Shown in pieces: positions 11,143 through 23,491 of a DNA stretch of 64,000 nucleotides. The position numbers and the translations under genes are program-made. The notes beneath the pieces were generated by a model. The model saw only the letters and a program-made list of their open reading frames with translations. It was not told the DNA's origin and searched no databases. Numbering within the stretch: the first letter of the stretch is position 1; each line of letters opens with the position of its first letter. The DNA comes from Pachypanchax playfairii (taxonomy: Eukaryota; Chordata; Actinopteri; Cyprinodontiformes; Aplocheilidae): positions 6,136,109 to 6,200,108 of the forward strand of contig SSNP01000005.1 in assembly GCA_006937955.1 (NCBI GenBank), read 5' to 3'.

Positions 11143-11830
11143 TTATGTGCACCCCTGGGTATAAACATATTTTATTACACTTTCATTAAGGTACTGTGTT
11201 TTTTTCAACAACAAACTCTGGATCAACCCAGAAAAAAAAGCTCTCCTCAAGGAGAAGGAAAGGGCGTTTAGAACTGGAAACAAGGGGAGCTGAGAGCTAT
11301 GCAAACAAAGCATTGTCCATAAGGGTTTGTCTAGTGTCCTCCTCTCTGCCACTGTCACCAGAGTGTCCAGCTTCATTCCAAACACAGAACCGGCCCTCCT
11401 GTTCAGTTTGTTCAGCCTGGATGAGTCCTTTTTTGCTGTGCTGCTCTCCCAGCACACCACAGCATAGATAAGTACACTGGCAACCACAGACTGATAGAAC
11501 ATCCACAGGAGCTTCTTGCATATGTTGAATAACCGCAGCCTCCTAGGGAAATAGTCTGCTTTGGCCCTTCTTATATAGCTGTGTCCAGTCCAGATTGTTG
11601 TCCACCCACAGCCTAAAGTACTTGTATGTACTGACCACCTCCACTTCCTCTCCCTCAGTCTGAACTTGGTCTAGATCTCCCAAAGTCCACAACCAGCTCC
11701 TTGGTCTTTTAAGTGCTTCAGGCAACAAAGTTCTGCTCCAGGCTCCTGTCCTCCTTATCCTGGTTGTCCTTAATACACCACATGACGGTTGTGTCATCTG
11801 CGAAGTTCTGAATATAGCATCATTCAGAGT
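11143..11830 (-). mobile_element. LINE reverse transcriptase, C-terminal part, broken
   Basis: Read on the minus strand, two frames in succession give 'EVEVVSTYKYF' with 'VDNNLDWTQLYKKGQSRLF', then 'MFYQSVVASVLIYAVVCWES' and 'RLNKLNRRAGSVFGM'. This is the thumb/connection region of fish L2/CR1-like LINE reverse transcriptases. A frameshift and a stop separate the parts. It faces the plus-strand fragment of the same family next to it. Confidence 0.75.
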
Positions 11831-11889
11831 TGTAGCAAAAGTCTAAGGTACACAGGGTGAAGAAGAGGAGAGAGGTGGATGGCACCATA

Positions 11890-12600
11890 ATCTACCTCCT
11901 GCACTGAGCTCTGGCTCACCTGGAGAAGCCTGGAAGCACTGTGAGGAGCATGTTCTTTGATTTCTTCAGTGATTTTGACACCAACCAGGACTTCTGAGGG
12001 ACAAGCTGGAGCTGTCACCGCGTGTCCCAGTGGATACTGGACTACCTCACAGGATGCCCACAGTATGTGTGGACACAGGGCTGTGTCTCGATAGGCTGGT
12101 CTGCAGTACAGGGAACTTGTGCTTACAAGTTCCTTTTCCCCTTCTACACAGCAGACTTCTCCATCAATTTCCCATGCTGCCACCTTCAGAACGTCTCTGA
12201 CAACTCTGCCATAGTTGGCCTCATCACAGGTGAGAACAACTCAGAGTACAGACAGTGGACTTTGTGAACGAGTGCCTGAAGAACCACCTCCTGAACAACA
12301 TGGGGAAAACCAAAGAGCTGGTGGTGGACTTCTGCAGGAGCAGACCCACCACTCTGACACCAGTGAACATCCAGGGAGTGCCCCCAGTGCAGGTGGTAGA
12401 AGACAGAAGGACTCTGGCCAAAATTACATCACTGTTGGACAGTGTCTCCCGCCCCATGCATGAAGATGTTGCTTAGCTGCAGAACTCCCTCAGTGACAGA
12501 CTGCTGCATCCTAGCTGCACGAAGTAGTATTTTCGCAGGTCCTTCCTCCCTGCAGCTGTTAAGACTCTATTACCAAATCTGCTCCCAGCGAACTCAATGA
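11890..12600 (+). mobile_element. LINE reverse transcriptase fragment, broken
   Basis: The plus strand reads 'VSQWILDYLTGCPQYVWTQG', then a degraded catalytic region, 'SDNSAIVGLITGENNSEYRQ' (where the family has an S/A-D-D box), 'NMGKTKELVVDFCRSRPTTL', and then jumps to the family's C-terminal 'RRTLAKITSLLDSVSRP' and 'SFLPAA'-like tail. The segment between is missing. Its catalytic aspartate pair is damaged (DN), and several stops and shifts are present, so it is inactive. Confidence 0.75.
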
Positions 12601-12639
12601 TTGGAACTTTGCTGTAATTCACACTGTTTTATACTTTTT

Positions 12640-13441
12640 TTACTTGTGTGAATACAACAATTACATTGTCTGTCACTTTGCTGTTGTTACAGCCGAATTT
12701 CCTATACTTTATCTGGTGTCGTGGTGTGAGCTCAACAAGCTGAGTGAACGCAGTTTCCTGGATTCAAGTTTCCTGACAGCTGGAAAAACAATTGGCCAAA
12801 TCTTTGCTTCAAATAAAAAGCTGAATTTCTTGGCATGTAATGGTTGTAACTCAGTGTGACACTCTCTATAATAAACTTTATTTGATAAAACTGGATGTCT
12901 CACTGTTAAGAATTGCCACAACATCAGATGAGCATATTTATTTAAAGATCAGTCATCCAAATTTTAGGCATATAAAAAAATAACACAGCTTAAAAAAGTA
13001 CATTCAAAGAGTTTCAGCATGACTTCAGATAAACACGAATGGAGTTTACAACAAAGACAGAATAAAAAAATAGATTTCTCACTGTAAAAAAACAGATAAA
13101 ACATGCAAATGTGCTACTATACATATATATAAAAAAAATGCAGCATATAAAGTATACAAGTTGTAAGTTTAGTTTTTGCATTAGAAAGGTTATGTAAGAC
13201 ACATTTTGAGGGGAATAATGTGGGAGAAGCTCCTCCAGGGATGTAAACAATATCAACATTACTGACCCAAGTTTTATTTTCTGCATTTACAGTACTAAGA
13301 CAACTTCAGTAATAATCTTGAGCATTGAGTTCAAATGAACTTGGAGAAGAAACGTCCACGCTCAGATATCCTCACCCTACGGGTAAGGGAGTACCCAGCC
13401 AGCCTGCGGAGGAAACTTATTCGGACCGCTCGATTTAAAAG
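12640..13441. other. Intergenic and likely resf1 3' UTR
   Basis: No coding exon is seen. On the minus strand this is downstream of the resf1 stop. AATAAA on that strand at 13273-13278 is about 165 bp past the stop and is a reasonable poly(A) signal; another lies near 12880. Confidence 0.4.
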
Positions 13442-16400
13442 TCATTTTTCAGACAATTCCTCAATGGATTTCCGAATTGTTTTGTATTTCTTCTGATATT
13501 CGTGAAAAAGGTCTACATTCCGAGGAACCTGTGTGGCCTGCTGCTGATTCACGGGGGCTGGACACCATAATCCTATTGTGTAAGTAAAATAATTAGTATG
13601 CAGTCACCAACTACAGTTTCAATAACTAAACAAAAGTTAATGATTTGGTTATTTTGTAACCTTTTAAATTCACGACTTTCCTCTCCAGTCTCTGGTCTTT
13701 TTCTGGTGGTTTTGGATAGTCTGAAACAGAAGATTAAAACTTAACATATTAAATAAAGTTGTATCAGGCAAAAAAAAAATTCCTCTGAATGTTTGCAATC
13801 TGCTAATAGTTTGTATATTTTATTATGGCTCCTTCCATTACATTGCATGGTATAGTTCGGTATTTTTACTTTTCCACTGTATGTAGAAATGTCTAAACAT
13901 TTTGATATTTGATGCCATCTATGTCTAAGACCTAAACAAGCCAACGTTTTATTGATAAGGAAAATAAAAAAAGAAGACAAAATAAACAAATTATATGCTG
14001 ATGCATATTTGTTTGTGAGAAGTCCATCTGCAATTATATCTAATTTTTATGTAATCATGTCTCTATTAAGACATGTAACAAAGGTGTTAACTGTGTGTAC
14101 TCAACATAAGATAAAGGAGAGACTCTCATTGTGGACTGGAGGATGAGAGTAATGTGACAGGCATAGAGCCTCACCTTCCACCATGCAGGTCTAAGAAAAT
14201 TGAGGGAAAAAAAGAAAATTATAAGTAACAGGACCGCTAATGAGCTAGGCTAGAGACATTTAGCATTCTAAAGATGCCATGGCAGGTCCACTCTGTCAGA
14301 GGAGGCACACAGTGTTTATTAAAAGGTAAAATAGAAGAGGTAAATTCACAAATAAGTTTGTTTGAATTATAAAAGCATTGTGCTTAAATAATATATGAAT
14401 AATAGTGCTATAACAGTATAATGATAGTGCTTGAAAAGATAATAAATGATAATGCGGGAAAAGAGGTTCCCCAGTAAAGTATACAAAGAGAAAAGCAAGA
14501 TGTGCAAAGTCATTAAGCCCAGGGGTTACCTTGTCTCATTAGTTTTTGTTATTTTTGTGCTTTTGGCATTGTTAAGGCTGCATACTCTTACGCTGCTGGT
14601 TCCTTGCTTCTCACAAGTACATAAAAACAAAAAATGTGTTCCTTGCTTGATTTGAGGACTTTATTGTTTACCTGAAATAGACTCTGAAGTCTCATTCACT
14701 CTGGGCTCATCTTTGAAGCTGAAGGTGTTGGGTAGGACACTGAACTTCAAGATGATGTTTTCCTGGAGCGGCATGACATCAAGGTTTTTATTTTGAGTCC
14801 TCCTTTCCTCCACATCTGCAGGTTGTACAACCATGACACTGCAACTCCTCTTCTTTCCCTCTTCCAGTTTGCGTGAGTAAGAGAGGGACCTCCTTTTCTT
14901 AAGACTCAGAATGTGCTTGCTTTTTCTGTCACAGACTTTTGTTTCAGATGAAACTGACTGCAGTACCTTATTTGTGGAAGATAGAGATGCTGTTCGATGT
15001 TTTGGTCCTCTCTCTTTCTTTTTGAGCCAACTTATAATTGAACAATTTGGAGTTGGAACACTTTCCCTCCATCTTTCATAGATTAGCTGTTTGACCGAGT
15101 AGCTGCTAGTGTGATCTGCTTCAGTGGATTTCCTCTTTGAAGAGTCCAGCTTTACAGACAGAACTTCAGGGGGGTTGTCTTTCATATAAAAACCTGAAAA
15201 TAAGTTACAACCCCTTTTGTGTCCAGATAAAGAGCCCCGCTTTTGTTGCCCAGAGCCAAACAATACCAACTCTACAGTTTTTAATTTCGAGGATGAAGGT
15301 TGATCAGATTCTAGGTCAGTGGGGAGTTTGCATTTCTTTTGTGGTTTGAGGCCTGGGAAAAACTGATTTGGACTGGTGTGCCTCTTACGTTTTTCTTTAA
15401 ATTTGTTAACTCTGTCATGGTGACTGAGATCTGCCTGGCTGGTAATTTGAGATTTTCCTTTGGTTTCTAAAGAAGATGCTGCCTCCTCTGCAGGTTTAAT
15501 ATTAGTTTGTTCACAGTTCTCTTCTTGGTCTAACACTGGCACGATAATTTCAGTTCCAGTGTGGCAAATTTGACCATCCCCAGCTTGTTTAGCACTACTG
15601 ATTGAAGAACCTGTTGGTATGGTCTCAGTTGATTTTCTCTCTTCTTGAAGAGACTTGTCATCAGATGTAGTCTTTTCAAAGGCAAGCTTTTCAATCTCTT
15701 TGGGAATGACAAGGTCAGTAGTGGCAAGAGATTTATTCTGACTGTCATTCATGCTGACAATGTCTAACAGATTGCCAGTACTTATCTGAGAAATAGTCTC
15801 TGGCTCTTTCTCAGGAGGAGGCTGGTTAAAGTCAAGGGTTTGATCAACTTCACAGGATAGATCCGGGGCACCTAGTGTTATAACTTGACAATCAATATCC
15901 TTGCTCTTTGCTGGATTCTCATGGTCAGGTTTAAGCATTTGGACAGTATGGCCATTGGTGCTTTGGTCCTTTCCACACAAACACTGAAACAAAGTTGAAC
16001 CTGATAGCGAATGTATTTCCATGAACCTTGCAAGGCAGCAAATCTCTTTAATCTGCTCATCTGATTTGTACTTTACTTCTGACTTTGATGTAACGTCCAT
16101 ATATTTTGATGTCTCGCTTCGGGTAGAGCTACTCAAAAGGATCACATCCTCACAGCCAGTAACTTTGTGAGTCTGTTTTTGTACTTGGTCATAGATAGCT
16201 TTGGCTTCTTCCGGAGGCAAAACCTCTAGTTTAAATGAGTAACTTGCTTCACTCGAAGTGTCTAATTCATCTGGAGAAGGCAGTGTGGTTGGTGGGATTT
16301 CAAGGGTGGAGGTATCTTTTTCTTCAATTAAGTCAACTGATTCAGGATCTGGTTCGGACAAGGCCCCATTTGTAATTGGTTCAGGAATACTGTTAGCAGT

Positions 16401-18704
16401 ATTTATTTGACTGCAAGTTTCATGCACATATAGATGTTGCTTCAGAGTCCAAGGAAAGCCAAATTCCTTATCAATGTCATCTAACTGATCATTGACATTC
16501 AACCACGATGATTTATAAGGCTCTTCTGAATAAAATTTACCATCTTCAAGGACATAGTGTTTGAGATGGTCCTTAAAGTCAGGTTTAAGTTGCGATAGTA
16601 CAACAGAATCTTGAGTTATATGTGTGCAGATTTGTTCGACTCTAGATAATATATCTGTTTCGTAAAGAGCTCTGTAATTTTTAAGTAATTTTTTTATGTT
16701 TTTGTCCCACATTGCGATTAGGATTTTGACAGTGGTTGAATGAGATTGATCATCTCGTGGCTTAGGTTGAGCATTTTCCATCTCTAATATTAGCTTATTT
16801 AATGCCCCCATTGTCCAGGTATTAGACTCGAGTGAAGAAAGATCAATAACGGGTAGTGAGAAAGGTGTAGCAGTTTGACTTAGTGGTGCCTCTGGGGTTT
16901 TTTGAGCCACTGGTTCAGTGTTATCCTCCTCACAAATTTGACATGAGCTTTGATTCTCACAATCTGAACTTGTTAAAAAGCCATTGGATGCGGCCTGGTT
17001 GGCTGAATTTGGATTTTCTTGGTTCAGATCAGAATTTTTCTCAAGACATGCAATGTCTCTGTTTTTCACTACATCAGGTGTTACACACTCTTTCTCTGTG
17101 ATATTTATAGATTTGCAAGTTGCTGTGTTAGCAGAGAAATGCTCATCTTCCTGTGACAATGGTGACACAACAGCAACAGCCTTTGGGCCAGTGTGACCGG
17201 GTACTGGGTGATTAGAGTTATCATGTTGATTGGCTGCTGAAATTTGTACCAGTAATTGAATCAGTGTTGGATGTTTTTTAAAGAATTCCAACTTATGTTT
17301 CTGTTTTGACATGCTCTCAAGTGCTTGCAACAGGTGAGGCCTATCAGTTAGTGAGCTCACTGAACGTGCTTTTAAAACTGTATTATTGTTAGGAAGAGAA
17401 ACAGTGACTGCCTTCTCTCTTCCACGTCTTGCTGTATCAACACTAAAAGTCGTTGGTAAAGGCTGAGGCAAAGTATTTAAGAAGAGATTTCCTTTTGATG
17501 TGACACTTTGAGGCACATATTGTGCAGAGTGAAGTGATAAGGGCTGGGTAGCATTCAAGTTGTAGCTTTCAGAGCAAGCCGAGGTTCCATGCTGTACGTT
17601 TTGATTATACATTCTTGACGTAATAGTAAAGTCATGACTGTCATAGGAAGGTGGGCTGCTATAATCAGTGCAGGCAGTTGCGTGGCATTTGAGCATATCT
17701 GGTGGTGCACCAGCAGGGTTTGAGGGAAGCTCACTTGTTTTTTCCAAAGAAGAATTTGTACTAGATTGGTTCATCAAACTTGTCCTCCTGGAGTTGGTAG
17801 GATCAATCCAGCAATTCTGTGAAAAGCTGTGCTGAGCTGTCTGTTGCTGAGTTTTCTGACTTGTGTTGGACACGCACACAACTTGACCATTTGAGAATGA
17901 CTGTGTGGCAAGACTGCTGTTTCCAAAAGACTGAGACGTTCCCCTACCAAGATTTGGTGGGTAAACTGAAGAGTATCCATTCTTAGCATAGCTTTGTTTG
18001 AATATCTGGTTAGGAGCAATTTGAGAAGTCTGAACATTGTGAGTGGTTGCAGACACTAATGAGCTAGAGTTGACCACTGGTTTTTGAGGGAGTGAGGGAG
18101 CAGCTGCTGTATACATGGATTCTGTCAAAATTCCAAACAACTTTTGTGGAAACTTGCGTTGTTGTTTATATGACACATCCTGAGCTTTGACTGTTTGTGT
18201 CACATTCGCTGTAACTGGCTGTTTCCAGTACATTGACATGTTTTGCTGGGGGTATTTATTGTTTGACATGGTTTCTTTTGGTAAATTCTGAATTGGTGAA
18301 TATTGATGAAAATTTTGTAATCTGGAAGTCTGAGATCCACAAGTAGCCAGCTGAAAAGAACTTTCAATTTGTGAGTTTGCAGACGAGTTTGGCAAATGAC
18401 TGGGTAGCGTTCCAGTTAAATATTCCTTGAAATTGGTAGTGGTAGTGTTTTCCTGAGAATTAGGAAGAGAGCCTTCAGACCTCTGCCAATTTTCCATTTG
18501 TCTGTTAGGGTAACCTCCAGACTGTGAGAAAAAAATTGCATTCTGTGATGGTCGGAGTCCAGGATTTACTGCTACATACTGGAGTGTGTCATTTGCAGAC
18601 CAAGCTCTGGTTGAATCACTTGGGCCATGACAAGATGCTTGTGAAGTTTGTTGGGGAGGTCCAACTTCTTGATGTTGTCCATTCATTTGTGCATAGGAAT
18701 ACAT
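13442..18704 (-). CDS. resf1: Retroelement silencing factor 1 (KIAA1551-like)
   Basis: One giant coding exon (18704-14672) and two small 3' exons (13720-13661, 13572-13442) join in phase to about 1,407 residues. The apparent stop at 14661 is intron read-through: a donor G|gtaaac precedes it by a few codons, and the joined tail reads on to 'LFHEYQKKYKTIRKSIEEL' and ends SEK. An acceptor 'CTCTCTTAG' about 46 bp upstream of the ATG marks the start of this exon, preceded by 5' UTR exons I could not find. The protein is low-complexity, rich in S, Q, N and T, with a lysine-rich nuclear-localisation-like patch (KEKRKRH ... QKKCK) in its last quarter and a more ordered block near residues 450-480. 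Human RESF1 is of similar build (about 1,750 residues, DUF4617), lies near ETFBKMT, and acts in the nucleus with SETDB1 to silence endogenous retroelements. The identification rests on size, composition and neighbourhood more than on motifs. Confidence 0.78.
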
Positions 18705-18750
18705 CTTTGCCCTTTTTTAAGCCTCGCAGGAGGTAGAAAAAATGGTTTTC

Positions 18751-19356
18751 CTAAGAGAGATTAGAAAAAATGCATACTCACTTAAAACATAAGTTTGGAA
18801 TATCCACAAGATTTTCCCCCCCATTCTGTCCCAAAAACTGGGTTTTCAGTTGCCCAAAGAGATGTAACTTAATATAAAATATTCTAACTTTGACCTCACA
18901 CAACATTTGAATTCTTCTCCGTAATACCTTAACCATACCAACAGTCTACAAAAAGTATTTATAAAGGAGACTGTGATTGACCTCTACAGCTAAAATTGTT
19001 TGGTAGTGTTTATTTAATCTGCTCAAACTCCAGCTGAATGTTTTGTTTTTAAAACTGGAACACAGTCTTTTACAGACATTTGAACTTACCTTATTATTTG
19101 TTTTCTGATACTGATAAAAGAGACAATCTTCAGCTTCAAACAATGTGTCTGTTCTCTTTTGTAGATGTGTAAATCAGTGAGATGTTTCCACATATTGGTG
19201 ATGAAAAACAAAACCCTGATACACTGTCGATTTGGAACTCCCATCACAGCAGCTGTGCTAGTTGAAGGTAGTCACAATAGTTGAATACCTTTTTAGGATA
19301 TGTCAGTTACAAACTGTCCAGCTAGGATTCAACCGTGGAGAATCCTTAGGACAACC
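18751..19356. other. Upstream of resf1, no gene seen
   Basis: This is the resf1 5' intron or promoter side. No exon could be identified with confidence; sequence is AT-rich. Confidence 0.4.
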
Positions 19357-20000
19357 TAGAGCTGGGCGATAGAACGATGACAATATGTATCGCGAAATAA
19401 CTTTTTCTCGATAGAAAAATGAAACTATTGTGATAGAAGTCATCTCTTTCTCTTCCTCTCTTAAAACAACATAAGAACTGCCAATCCACATTAAGTAGCC
19501 CAGAGACGATCCAATCACAGCCTCAGCTTTACGTACAGCACAAGCGCCAAGCCGCACATGTGTATTTGTTTGGGAAGCAGCCAGCGGCCGTGCCGTTCGG
19601 GTAATGGAGGAAATGAGTGTGCCTACTAGAGAAAAATCAACCGAGAGTTTGGGTGACCAGGTTACCAATGCCGGAGAGATTGTTGAAAGGAAGGGCCAGA
19701 GAAGTTCCGTAGTGTGGAGGTATTTTGGCTATTTGAAGTCTGACAAAAAACAGAGTAGCGAGCACTGTAAATTGTGCCGAAAGCATGTTCCCACAAAGTC
19801 TGGAAATACAACAAACCTTTTTAATCACCTGAAGCAGTGCCACCCACTAGAGCATGCTCAATCTTTGACTGAAAGCGCCAATTCGTCATCAAAAACAACA
19901 GGGAAAGAGACATAGCAACGTAGCGGCTACCTTTTGTGTAGTTTGCAATATTTGCCTTTATTTATCTGAAACTGAAGTCTCATGTTCCTTAAGTACATCT
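19357..20000 (+). mobile_element. hAT transposon remnant with BED zinc finger
   Basis: The left end reads 'TAGAGCTGGGCGATAGAACG', a form common at the termini of fish hAT-Ac elements. A 103-residue frame (19604-19915) carries a BED-type DNA-binding finger: W38, F41, C55-x2-C58 and H75-x4-H80. It stops shortly afterwards, without the catalytic or dimerisation regions. Sequence after the stop looks like the 3' untranslated part of such an element, suggesting internal deletion, and an L2-type LINE begins next. The 103-residue frame could in principle be a small DNA-binding protein, but I see no conserved gene around it. Confidence 0.7.
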
Positions 20001-20024
20001 GCCCTGTTGAACTTATTATGGGAT

Positions 20025-21290
20025 TCAATTTTAGGCCCAGAGCTTTTTAACCTTTATATGCTCCCTCTTGGCAGTGTCATCAGGAGACATGGAGTGAACT
20101 TTCACAGTTATGCTGATGACACTCAGTTGAACATCTCTGTGTCTCCTGATGACAAACATCCAATGGATGCACTTTTAAACTGCATTTTAGACATTAAATC
20201 CTGGATGGCTCAACCAGGACAAAACAGAAGTTTTAGTTCTCGGTCCTGAGGCTCAGAGAGGGAAACTTCTACCAAAACTGCAATCACTTTCTTTTTTCCT
20301 TCAAAGCAAGTGAAGAACCTGGGCATGATTTTCAACTCTGAGCTGACTTTTAACCCTGACATTAAAAATATAGTAAAAAAAGGTTTTTATCACCTGAAGA
20401 ATGTTGCCAGAGTCTGCCCCATTCTCTCTCGGGCGCTGATGCATGCTTTTATCACCTGTAGAATTGATTACTGTAATGCCCTGCTTTCTGGTCCACCCAA
20501 AAAAAGTACTTTGGGTTTACAACTATTACAAAGTTCAGCAGCATGTATCCTGACAAAGACCAGGAGGCAGGAGCACATTGCTCCGGTTTTGGAATCATTG
20601 CATTGGCTCCCCGTGTGTTTCAAGATTGATTTTAAGGTTCTATTAATGGTTTTTAAGTGTCTTAATGGTCTTGGGCCTTCTTATCTTTCAGACATGCTTT
20701 TACCGTATGAACCCTTGCAGCCTCTGCGCTCCTCTGGCAGCCGTCTCCTTATTATCCCCAAAGTCAGGGCACGGACTCATGGTGAAGCGTCTTTCCATTA
20801 TTATGGCCCTCACCTCAAAAACAGGCTGCAAGAGGACCTCAGGGCCGCAGAGAACATTTATGTTTTTAAGAGCAGGCTCAAGACTCACCTTTTTAGCTTA
20901 GTTTTTTTTTTTCATTATTTATTAATGTATTTTATTGCTCTGTATGTTTTATCTGCTTATATTTTAACAAAGTTTTATTAGATATTTATATTATACAACA
21001 GTTAACAGTTTTTACTGTCATATTTTACTACTTATTTTACTTATTAGCTCTGGTCATTTTAAATTTTTACTTATTAATCACTCTTTCAGTGTTTCCTCTG
21101 TGAGAGCCCTCTGCCTCGGGGGCGGTGTTTGGCTGCGGTGGCCTGGGTGCCGCCCGGGTAGTGCTCATGTGGAGGTGGGGGTCCCCACCCTCCCTCCTCT
21201 TGGCACCCTGTGTCGGTTCCCTGGCTACTACAGTGGACCTGTTGCTGTCAGGGCAGACAGCGCTCCTGATGGCATTTTTCCTACATACAT
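20025..21290 (+). mobile_element. L2-type LINE, 3' half
   Basis: Reverse-transcriptase palm sequence with the catalytic box in 'FHSYADDTQLNISVSPDD' (20100-20150), then a shift, then a 223-residue frame (20310-20981) with 'HAFITCRIDYCNALLSGPPK', 'HIAPVLESLHWLPV', 'NGLGPSYLSDML' and 'VFKSRLKTHLF'. This order is the C-terminal half of an L2/CR1-clade ORF2. The rest (20982-21290) is likely 3' untranslated LINE sequence. The 5' end is truncated at 'GSILGP'-like text, as is usual for LINE copies. One frameshift separates the YADD part from the rest. Confidence 0.8.
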
Positions 21291-21307
21291 GACATGCGTG
21301 TGTGAAT

Positions 21308-21400
21308 TAGGACTGGGTAAAAAAATCAATCTTGGATCGATTTCAGTTAAAATTTTGCAATATTGATTCATAGGTTCTGAGATCGATTAGTTTCCCCTGG
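21308..21400 (+). mobile_element. Possible hAT terminus
   Basis: 'TAGGACTGGGTAAAAAAATC' followed by ATCGATT-type text resembles another family of hAT ends seen in fish. No matching opposite end was found nearby, so it may be a truncated element. Confidence 0.3.
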
Positions 21401-21711
21401 CAGAGCTGATCTGGAGAGAGAAAGGAGATCAAGGCTGGTTCGATTTGGCCATGTCGAAGTGAAACACATGAAACTGACTTCCAGATTATCTGGCTGGGTC
21501 TTCAACAGTTTCAAGTTTGTTAATCGTGTTAACAAGAGATCTCATATTCATCCGTATTACTTATTTTATAGAAAAACACGAGAAGAGGGATTTGAGGTCT
21601 CAATTTTAGTACTATTTAAGCTTTAAATATGTCAATTAGCTGCTCTTTCTTGTAAGCAAGTCTCTCATTGCTATCATTACACATCATAACAAGAGGAAAA
21701 GAGTAACATCC

Positions 21712-21825
21712 ATCCATTTTCTGAACCTGCTTCTTCCTGTTCAGGGTCACGGGGCTGGTGTGGCCTGCGGTCTTTGAGCAAGAGGCAGGTGACACCTTGG
21801 ACAGGTCACCATTCCGTCACAAGCA
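21712..21825 (+). repeat. Dispersed teleost repeat (CATCCATCCATTTTCT type)
   Basis: Contains 'CATCCATCCATTTTCTGAAC', 'CAGGGTCACGGGGCTGG' and 'CACCTTGGACAGGTCACCA', the fixed order of a very abundant fish repeat. A diverged copy in the opposite orientation is at 35185-35290. Confidence 0.65.
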
Positions 21826-22974
21826 AGAGTAACAAATTAAGCAAAAAAAAAAATCAATCAGCACAGCACCCAAATCAGAATAAAAAGTAATAACAGAAAG
21901 TAATGTTTACATAAAACACGAGCAAGAAATACTCAAAAAGACCAAAAACCTTCTAATATCACAGAGCTACTCCTACAAGCTGCTGGTACTTTCTTGTATC
22001 AGTAATCATAGAGAGACGGTTCTGTGATCTTTTATCTGTTATGATCACCTGAGCAGAGCATCTGAAATCTGCATCTGAGCAAGAAATGAAAAACAAACTG
22101 TGTCAACCTCAGAAGTGAGAGGAAATAATGAAAAACTTGTCCAGACACTTGGCTTTTTGCTTTCAAATTAGGAAAGTCTAATGGCTGCACTCTTCATGTG
22201 CAAACAATGTAGAGGGCTACTTTTTGGGTAAGCAAATTGTAACTATTCCAGCCCCTTGGCTGTCCCTGACCATTGCAAAAAGGAAAGCCAAGTGGCTGGG
22301 CTGTTGACATTCTAGTGTTAACTTAATGGAAGCAACCGTCCGACATGAAGAGGAGGATGGTTCACGCCTCCGGCTAATCCATTATTTCTGATAATGGAAA
22401 TGTCAGTCGACACAATCATTCTTGTACCATGGTCTCTTTTGAAAGAAAAATAAAATTGATTATTAATACATTAATGTAAAGTTTTTCCACAAGAAGTGGC
22501 TGGGTGGACTACTTAATAGCTGTCTTTGTAACAAACTGCCAAGGCAACCAGCTCTGGCCACAGAACCTGCAGCTCGGTCGGCCACAGATGTTATATTAGG
22601 TCTAATCGGTGGAGGGGAGTGAGATAATTAATTAGCGATGTGTATGTGACACAAAGGATCCCTCCAGAGGGCAAGTGCACATCTTCTCGTTTGTGTTTGT
22701 CCAGAGGATGATGCCAAATTTGTTTCAAAGAAACAAAGTCCACAGATAGTTTCATTAATCTTTTTTTCATGTGGTTTCTGTTGCCATAGTTACCAACTAA
22801 TATTTGAACCAGTGCAATAATTTAGAACAATCAGGCTATTTGACAGTAACATTTTTTTCTCCTCTGTCCTATAACATTTTTTAAAGGACACCCTGCAGCC
22901 AACCAGAATCGAGTATTCACCCCAAACATGGTATAAATAACACTGATTTCTAAGAAAAATTTGCTGCAGCACTA
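21826..22974. other. Intergenic, no gene seen
   Basis: No coding exon is recognised. The sequence is moderately AT-rich and not obviously repetitive within the window. Confidence 0.45.
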
Positions 22975-22982
22975 TAATGCCT

Positions 22983-23491
22983 TAGGGCTGTAGTGATACA
23001 CTGATGTATCGCAATACAGGGAGTAGTATCGTATTGTGAGGTCCAATATCGATAATATTGATACAGTAAACGTGTTGTACTGAACAACAGAAGGCGGGAC
23101 AAAATGTGCGCTAACATTGTATAAAAAATTATTTTAGCTTAAAAAAAAGACTCTGAATTGATGTGAAAGTGGATCAGTGACTTTCTTTTATGAGCAACTA
23201 TTAATAATACATGAAGCTTTATTAAATAATTCTCATGACATATTTCAAAGTAAGAATTTTTTTTTTGTGACATTAGTTTTGCTAATAAAATACTACAAAC
23301 TGATGTAAAAGTAAATGAGTGAGTTTGCTTCACCCATTGTCATAGTATCAAAAGCAAAATAAATATTATCCAGAGTTTTGTTTTGTTGAAAATGCAAAAC
23401 AAAGATAAGTTTTAATGTATCACATCGTGTTTCGTATCGTGAGCAATGCATTGAGATACGTATCGTGGGATAATGTATCGTTACAGCCCTA
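22983..23491. mobile_element. hAT-type MITE, 509 bp
   Basis: Ends are inverted copies: 'TAGGGCTGTAGTGATACA' on the left and 'TGTATCGTTACAGCCCTA' on the right, with further ATCGTAT/ATACGAT blocks inside each end. Flanking octamers TAATGCCT and GAACGCCT match at six of eight positions, consistent with an old 8-bp target duplication of the hAT superfamily. There is no open frame of transposase type, so it is non-autonomous. Confidence 0.75.

Noticed and set aside
14181..14196. A 16-nt micro-exon of resf1 with AG and GT borders
   Set aside because: Including it shifts the frame of the two following exons and loses the coherent helical tail; skipping it keeps phase throughout.
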